From: RGIG3528 sp045629005
GTDB lineage: Bacteria > Bacillota > Clostridia > Lachnospirales > Lachnospiraceae
NCBI GenBank assembly: GCA_045629005.1
Contig: JAZQQJ010000050.1
Location: forward strand, 1 to 64,000
Direction: 5' to 3'
DNA length: 64,000 bases
Shown here one piece after another: positions 59,437 to 64,000 of this stretch (its first letter is position 1; every line of letters starts with the position of its first letter). The notes under the pieces were generated by a model. That model saw nothing but the letters and a program-made list of their open reading frames with translations, had not been told where the DNA came from and made no database searches. The translations under genes and the position numbers were made by a program.

Positions 59437-61392
59437 TTATTTATTCTGTTCTTCATAGAAGTCCAGTTTTGCGTAACGTGCCTCAGTCATGATGAAATCA
59501 CGTCTCGGAGGAACATTTGAACTCATAAGAAGTGATGTAACCTCATCTGCTTCTATTGTGTCGGAAATAGACACCTGTGCAAGCACTCTTGTTTCGGGAT
59601 TCAGAGTTGTTTCCCAAAGCTGACTCGCATCCATTTCACCAAGACCTTTGTATCTCTGAAGTCCGATAATCTTGTGACCTTCCTTACGGAATTTTTCAAG
59701 CTCGAAATCATTGAAAAGGTACTTGGACACTTTCTTTTTTGCCTCCTCATAGTCTACCTTGTAAAGAGGCGGCATGCCGCGGTAAACCTTGCCCTCCATA
59801 ATGAGCTCGGGCATAAAGCGGTAAAAGAAAGTAAGCATAAGGGTACTTATGTGAGCTCCGTCGACATCGGCATCGGTAAGAATGATAATCTTGTCGTAGC
59901 GAAGCTTGGAAAGATCGAAATCATCCCCAATGCCACAGCCAAAAGCAGCAATCATTGTTTTGATTTCGTTGTTGTCAAGAATTCTCTCAAGAGGAGCCTT
60001 CTCAACATTAAGAGGCTTTCCTCGAAGAGGAAGCACAGCCTGCGTTGCACGGTTTCTTGCGGTCTTAACCGTACCGCCTGCGGAATCACCTTCGACGATG
60101 TAAATCTCACATTCCTCAGCCTTCTTAGAGGAGCAGGAAGCGAGCTTGCTTCGTGTATCAAAGTCATTCAGCGACTTAAGGACGGCATTTCTTGCTTTAT
60201 CGCCTGCCTTACGTGCATTGTAGGACTTCATTGAGTTCTCGAGGATAGCCTTAAGCTCCTCGATGTTTTTATCAAAGTATCTTGTAACCTCGGCTGTAAA
60301 TACATCATCAACAGCCTGCTTGGCATCGGTGTTACCAAGCTTTGTCTTTGTCTGACCTTCGAACTGAGGATCCGGATGCTTTATGGAGATGATGGCAATA
60401 ATACCGTTTCGAATATCTTTACCATCAAAGTTTTCATCCTTATCCTTAAGGATTCCAAGTTCACGGGCGTATTTGTTCATAACGCCTGTGAGTGCGGATT
60501 TAAAGCCCGTAACAAGAGTTCCGCCGTCTACAACATTTATACGGTTACAATAGGAATTAATCTGCTCTGAATATGAATTTGAATACGTAAATGCAACTTC
60601 AACTTCAATGTCACCTGATGCGCCCTCAATGTAAACAGGCTCGGGAATAAGTGTTTTGAAGCCTTCGTTGTCACGTTCCGAGGATTTGGCAATGTAATTT
60701 ACGTAGCTCTTAATGCCTTCCTCTTCAAAAAACTTTGCTTCGGTTTTGTTGATTTCATCCTTAAAATTCAGCGTAAGTCCTTTATTCAGATAAGCTGACT
60801 CTTTAAGACGCTTTGCGATAACATCGGACTTAAACTCGACCGTTTCAAAAATGGTCTCATCAGGATAGAAAGTTACCTTCGTACCTGTATCGTTCTTTGC
60901 ACACTTTCCGACAACGGGGAGATTACCGTGTTCAAGCTCAACAGTAGGATGGCCTCCATTTTCGTAAACATCGCGGTAAATCTTACCGTCACGTCTTACT
61001 TCAACAATCATCTTACGTGAAAGTGCATTTACAACAGCAGCACCAACACCGTGAAGACCACCTGAAACCTTATATACAGAACTTGTAAACTTACCGCCTG
61101 CATGAAGAATGGTATATACGACACGGACGGTCGGAATTCCCTTTGTAGGGTGAATGTCTACCGGAACACCTCGTCCGTAGTCGGTGATGGATATACCGCC
61201 ATCCTTCTGAATGCAAATGTCAATGCGGTTGCAGACACCTGCGAGATGCTCATCTATTCCGTTATCAAGTATCTCCCAGACAAGGTGATGCAGTCCCCTT
61301 GTTCCGGTACTTCCGATATACATACCGGGACGTTTTCTGACTGCTTCAAGACCTTCGAGAACAACTATATCGCTTCCGCTGTATTGTGACAT
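59437..61392 (-). CDS. parE: DNA topoisomerase (type IIA) subunit B, ParE-like
   Basis: A 651-residue ATPase subunit. The GHKL site (LVWEILDNGIDEHLAG, YGRGVPVDIHP, GGLHGVGAAVVNALS) and TOPRIM domain (EGDSAGGTVKTARNRATQAV, LTDADVDGAHI) are intact, and it ends with the normal RFMPELIMEGKVYRG and GLGEMDASQLWETT blocks. It lies directly before the parC-like gene and makes the other half of the enzyme. Confidence 0.9.
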   Translation of the reverse strand: MSQYSGSDIVVLEGLEAVRKRPGMYIGSTGTRGLHHLVWEILDNGIDEHLAGVCNRIDICIQKDGGISITDYGRGVPVDIHPTKGIPTVRVVYTILHAGGKFTSSVYKVSGGLHGVGAAVVNALSRKMIVEVRRDGKIYRDVYENGGHPTVELEHGNLPVVGKCAKNDTGTKVTFYPDETIFETVEFKSDVIAKRLKESAYLNKGLTLNFKDEINKTEAKFFEEEGIKSYVNYIAKSSERDNEGFKTLIPEPVYIEGASGDIEVEVAFTYSNSYSEQINSYCNRINVVDGGTLVTGFKSALTGVMNKYARELGILKDKDENFDGKDIRNGIIAIISIKHPDPQFEGQTKTKLGNTDAKQAVDDVFTAEVTRYFDKNIEELKAILENSMKSYNARKAGDKARNAVLKSLNDFDTRSKLASCSSKKAEECEIYIVEGDSAGGTVKTARNRATQAVLPLRGKPLNVEKAPLERILDNNEIKTMIAAFGCGIGDDFDLSKLRYDKIIILTDADVDGAHISTLMLTFFYRFMPELIMEGKVYRGMPPLYKVDYEEAKKKVSKYLFNDFELEKFRKEGHKIIGLQRYKGLGEMDASQLWETTLNPETRVLAQVSISDTIEADEVTSLLMSSNVPPRRDFIMTEARYAKLDFYEEQNK

Positions 61393-61401
61393 AAATTACC
61401 T

Positions 61402-64000
61402 CTAATAGTTAATAAACATGTATTCGAGCATCTTCTTAACCTGCTCTGCACAACCCTTTCTTGAGTCAACACCGAGAGCAATTACGATGTACTCTGTACC
61501 GTTTGCATCTCTTCCTGCTGCAGCAAGACACTGACCTGCGTCATCCGTGAAGCCTGTCTTTATGCCCGTGCAGGTGAAATAATCACTCTTGAAATCACTG
61601 CTTGAGATAAGAAGATTGATATTCTTAATAGGCTTGCCTTCTTTTTCGTAGCCTGTTGAATTTGTATAGCTTGTGCTTCCTACAATAGCTCTGAGCGTAG
61701 GATTATTCATAACAGCAACAGCAAGCTTTGCAAGATCGGCAGCTGATGAATATGTCGAGTAGAAACCACTTGACTGGTCCGCACCGACAGGGTTGTCGAA
61801 GTGCGTATCGTTCATGCCGAGAGCCTTGGCTTTGGCATTCATCATATCGACAAATGTGTTGATGTCGCCTGCAACGCCTACGGCAATTGTATCTGCTGCA
61901 TCGGCATCACTAAGGAGAAGCATGATGTTCAGCCAGTCCTTAAGAGTAAGCTCTGTGCCGATAGGGCACTCATAACAGTCCATTTCCTTGTCGAGTGCCT
62001 TAATAATCTCGTTTCCGGCCGGATCTGTATATCCCTGCCAGCGCATTGCTTCAATAGGATATGCAATAGGCGTTGAAAGGTCCAGATTTTCAACAGCTAC
62101 AAGAGCTGTCATCATCTTTGTAAGTGAAGCGGGACGTAACTGTACGTTCTCGTTCTTGCCCTTAACAACATAGTCACCTGTTTCAGCATCAACAACTACA
62201 AATGCCAAACCTGTGAAACCGCTATATCCTTCAATGCCGTCTTCAGATGAAGGTGCCTTTGTAGGAACCGGCGTTGCGGTTGCTTCGGGTTTCTTTGTAG
62301 GAACAGGTGTCTCCGTAGCCTCGGGTGCCTTTGTGGGAACCGGTGTTGCGGTAGCCTCAGGCTTCTTTGTAGGAGTAGGTGTAGGCGTCTGTTTTGAAGG
62401 TTCTACATCAGTCGTATAGTATCCACTGACATAAAGTGTCTTGCCTTCTTTTTCAACTCTGAGCCAGCCGTTACTACACTCGCCCGTAACCTTAAGCGCC
62501 TCATTTTCCTTAGCAACAAGCACCTTATCATACTGTGTGCCGGGGCCCTTTCTCATATTAAGATCGGAAGTTGTATATACTGTCTTTGAAACATCTTTAA
62601 TCGTTACACCATCAAACTTACCATCGTCAGGCTTGGGTGTAGGTGTATTCGTCGGAGCCTTGGTCTCTGCAGGTGCTTCTGTAGGAACAGGAGTATCTGT
62701 AGGCTCAATAACAGGCGTAGGTGTGTCTGTTGCCACAGCTGCGGGAGTATTGGTAGGATCTACATCATCAGCTCCACCCGGAGCAGGAGTAGTCTCCCCT
62801 GAAACGGCTGTTGTAGGTGTAGGAGTAAGCTGCGGTTCGTCACCTGAAGGATTGCTGCAACCCTTAAGGCAAATGGAAAGGGCAATAATGACAACAGCTA
62901 CCGCACAAGCCATCCACACTCCTCTGTTGTGGAAAATTCTTGAAGCAAGCTTTCTGTTTACAAGAAGGAGCGTTACAACGAGAATAAGCGGGAATAATAT
63001 TGCAACAATAAGTCCGATTTTAAGATTATCCTTTGCCAAACCTGCAACAATACCAACAAGTGAAGGACCGGCGCTGCAACCGATATCACCTGCAAATGCA
63101 AGCAATGCGAAAAGAGCCGTTCCTCCTGTGGGAATTTTGGCTGCCGCAAGTGAGTATGTACCGGGCCACATAATTCCGACAGAAAAACCAACAAGTGAAA
63201 CACCAACAAGCGAGAAGAATGCATTGCCGGATACTATTGCAAGTACATAAGCAAATACGCAAAGTGCACCGCTGTAAACCATAAAGCGCTGAAGCTTTAT
63301 ACGGTCGGAATAGAGCGAATAAAGAAGTCTTGCCACGCCCATGCATGCCGCAAAGAGACAAGGTCCGAGAATATCGCCCGCTGTTTTTGAAATATGAAGT
63401 GAAGACTCTGCGAAAGCAGATGCCCACTGTGACATTGAAAGCTCGGCTGCTCCTGCACAGAACATGAGTATAAAGAGTACCCAGAATGCAGAGCTTGCAA
63501 GAAGATCTGAAGGCTTAAGGCCTTCGCCCTTTTCAGTAGGCTTATAAATCGGTACAAATACGAAGTAAAGCATATTAAGGGCAGGAACAAATGCCCATAT
63601 AGCTGCAAGAATTCGCCAGTTTGCGATGCCTGCTGTTGCAAAGAATGCTGAACTTAAGATGATAACAAGCATCTGTCCCCAGCAGTAGAAGGAATGAAGA
63701 AGTGACATTGTTCCTTCTTTATTCTCCGTAGGTGCTGCCTCTACCATAGGACTGACAAGTACTTCGATGATACCACCGCCTATAGCACACAAAACAGTAC
63801 AAATGAGAAGTCCTGCAAAAGGATCCATTTTAAACGGAAGGAATGCAAGTCCGAGAAGTCCCAATGTCGCAAAAACGTGACCTATGAGTATTGACGGACG
63901 ATAGCCAACCTTGTCTATTGCCTTTGTACAAACGAGATCCATCAAAAGCTGTACAAGGAAGTTTATTCCGATGAGAGCACTTATTTTACCGAGCGAAAGC
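61402..64000 (-). CDS. MFS transporter fused in frame to SH3 and D-Ala-D-Ala carboxypeptidase domains (N terminus outside the window)
   Basis: Reading frame continues without a stop through the right edge (about 865 codons visible). The first about 355 visible residues are MFS membrane helices with VCTKAIDKVGYR and KIPTGGTALFAL. A further hydrophobic segment (ACAVAVVIIALSICLKGC) and a Thr-Pro linker follow, then a bacterial SH3 domain (SDLNMRKGPGTQYDKVLV). A second linker has three 12-residue KKPEATATPVPT-type repeats. A DacA-type D-Ala-D-Ala carboxypeptidase ends the protein: nucleophile in RPASLTKMMTA, KTG in GIKTGFTDDAG, but the SxN motif reads S-D-A. An internal ATG at 62913 follows AGAGGAG, so the carboxypeptidase could also start separately. 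It precedes parE. Confidence 0.85.
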   Translation of the reverse strand, partial: LSLGKISALIGINFLVQLLMDLVCTKAIDKVGYRPSILIGHVFATLGLLGLAFLPFKMDPFAGLLICTVLCAIGGGIIEVLVSPMVEAAPTENKEGTMSLLHSFYCWGQMLVIILSSAFFATAGIANWRILAAIWAFVPALNMLYFVFVPIYKPTEKGEGLKPSDLLASSAFWVLFILMFCAGAAELSMSQWASAFAESSLHISKTAGDILGPCLFAACMGVARLLYSLYSDRIKLQRFMVYSGALCVFAYVLAIVSGNAFFSLVGVSLVGFSVGIMWPGTYSLAAAKIPTGGTALFALLAFAGDIGCSAGPSLVGIVAGLAKDNLKIGLIVAILFPLILVVTLLLVNRKLASRIFHNRGVWMACAVAVVIIALSICLKGCSNPSGDEPQLTPTPTTAVSGETTPAPGGADDVDPTNTPAAVATDTPTPVIEPTDTPVPTEAPAETKAPTNTPTPKPDDGKFDGVTIKDVSKTVYTTSDLNMRKGPGTQYDKVLVAKENEALKVTGECSNGWLRVEKEGKTLYVSGYYTTDVEPSKQTPTPTPTKKPEATATPVPTKAPEATETPVPTKKPEATATPVPTKAPSSEDGIEGYSGFTGLAFVVVDAETGDYVVKGKNENVQLRPASLTKMMTALVAVENLDLSTPIAYPIEAMRWQGYTDPAGNEIIKALDKEMDCYECPIGTELTLKDWLNIMLLLSDADAADTIAVGVAGDINTFVDMMNAKAKALGMNDTHFDNPVGADQSSGFYSTYSSAADLAKLAVAVMNNPTLRAIVGSTSYTNSTGYEKEGKPIKNINLLISSSDFKSDYFTCTGIKTGFTDDAGQCLAAAGRDANGTEYIVIALGVDSRKGCAEQVKKMLEYMFINY

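Noticed and set aside
57162..61392. Naming the pair gyrA/gyrB
   Set aside because: The A subunit lacks a clear GyrA box, and no dnaA/recF neighbours are present; topoisomerase IV fits better, though not proven.

Overview
The window looks like a chromosomal segment of a motile, anaerobic, low-GC Gram-positive bacterium, most likely a member of the Lachnospiraceae (Clostridia). This rests on gene content, not on a search: a FliW/CsrA/FlgM flagellar cluster with sigma-28-type promoters, Thr-Pro-rich linkers in exported proteins, a branched-chain 2-oxoacid:ferredoxin oxidoreductase, a T-box leader and strong AGGAGG-type ribosome binding sites. Nearly all genes are on the minus strand. The plus-strand exceptions are a sialate O-acetylesterase, an AraC-type regulator and a tRNA-Thr.

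Layout. 1-2.5 kb: start of a lipoprotein, a 63-bp palindromic repeat array, and a YesM-type sensor kinase. 2.5-4.2 kb: sialate O-acetylesterase. 4.2-10.2 kb: an overlapping housekeeping operon with a degenerate amidase, a TruA-like protein, pyrC, pyrF, a truncated asparagine-synthetase-like protein and greA. 10.4 kb: tRNA-Thr(GGT). 10.6-14.5 kb: ispF, cysE, cysS, mrnC, rlmB. 14.7-30.9 kb: one roughly 16-kb glycan-use operon (binding lipoprotein, OppBCDF-type importer, HAD-GH105 fusion, MFS protein, GH38 alpha-mannosidase, ROK kinase, unknown toroid-like protein, NagA). 30.9-32.4 kb: a non-coding region with two families of tandem palindromic repeats, then a divergent AraC regulator. 33.4-42.8 kb: branched-chain amino/keto acid operon (two acyl-CoA synthetases, two XRE-cupin regulatory modules, ilvE, four-subunit oxidoreductase, P-loop ATPase) behind a T-box leader. 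42.9-56 kb: a large secreted protein and flagellar late genes (fliT-like, fliS, fliD, flaG, csrA, fliW, flgL, two flgK, flgN, flgM). 56.1-64 kb: tagD-like, mntP, a topoisomerase pair and an MFS/SH3/DD-carboxypeptidase single-frame fusion that runs off the window.

Working together: the 16-kb operon appears to bring in oligosaccharides and trim them to mannose, amino-sugar and uronate products. The 33-43 kb operon would activate branched short-chain acids and interconvert acyl-CoA, 2-oxo acid and amino acid, with charged-tRNA sensing at the front. The flagellar cluster carries its own sigma-28 / FlgM / CsrA-FliW control loop.

The strongest unexplained signal is a repeat family built of 39-nt imperfect palindromes (arms GGTTACATA / TATGTAACC) joined by about 24-nt linkers, at three separate places, with a sequence-divergent unit that keeps the hairpin. 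A second, unrelated 53-bp palindrome family lies beside the largest array. Other points to check are three multi-domain fusions, an amidase with substituted catalytic and zinc residues, and a TruA-like enzyme with Glu in place of its catalytic Asp.
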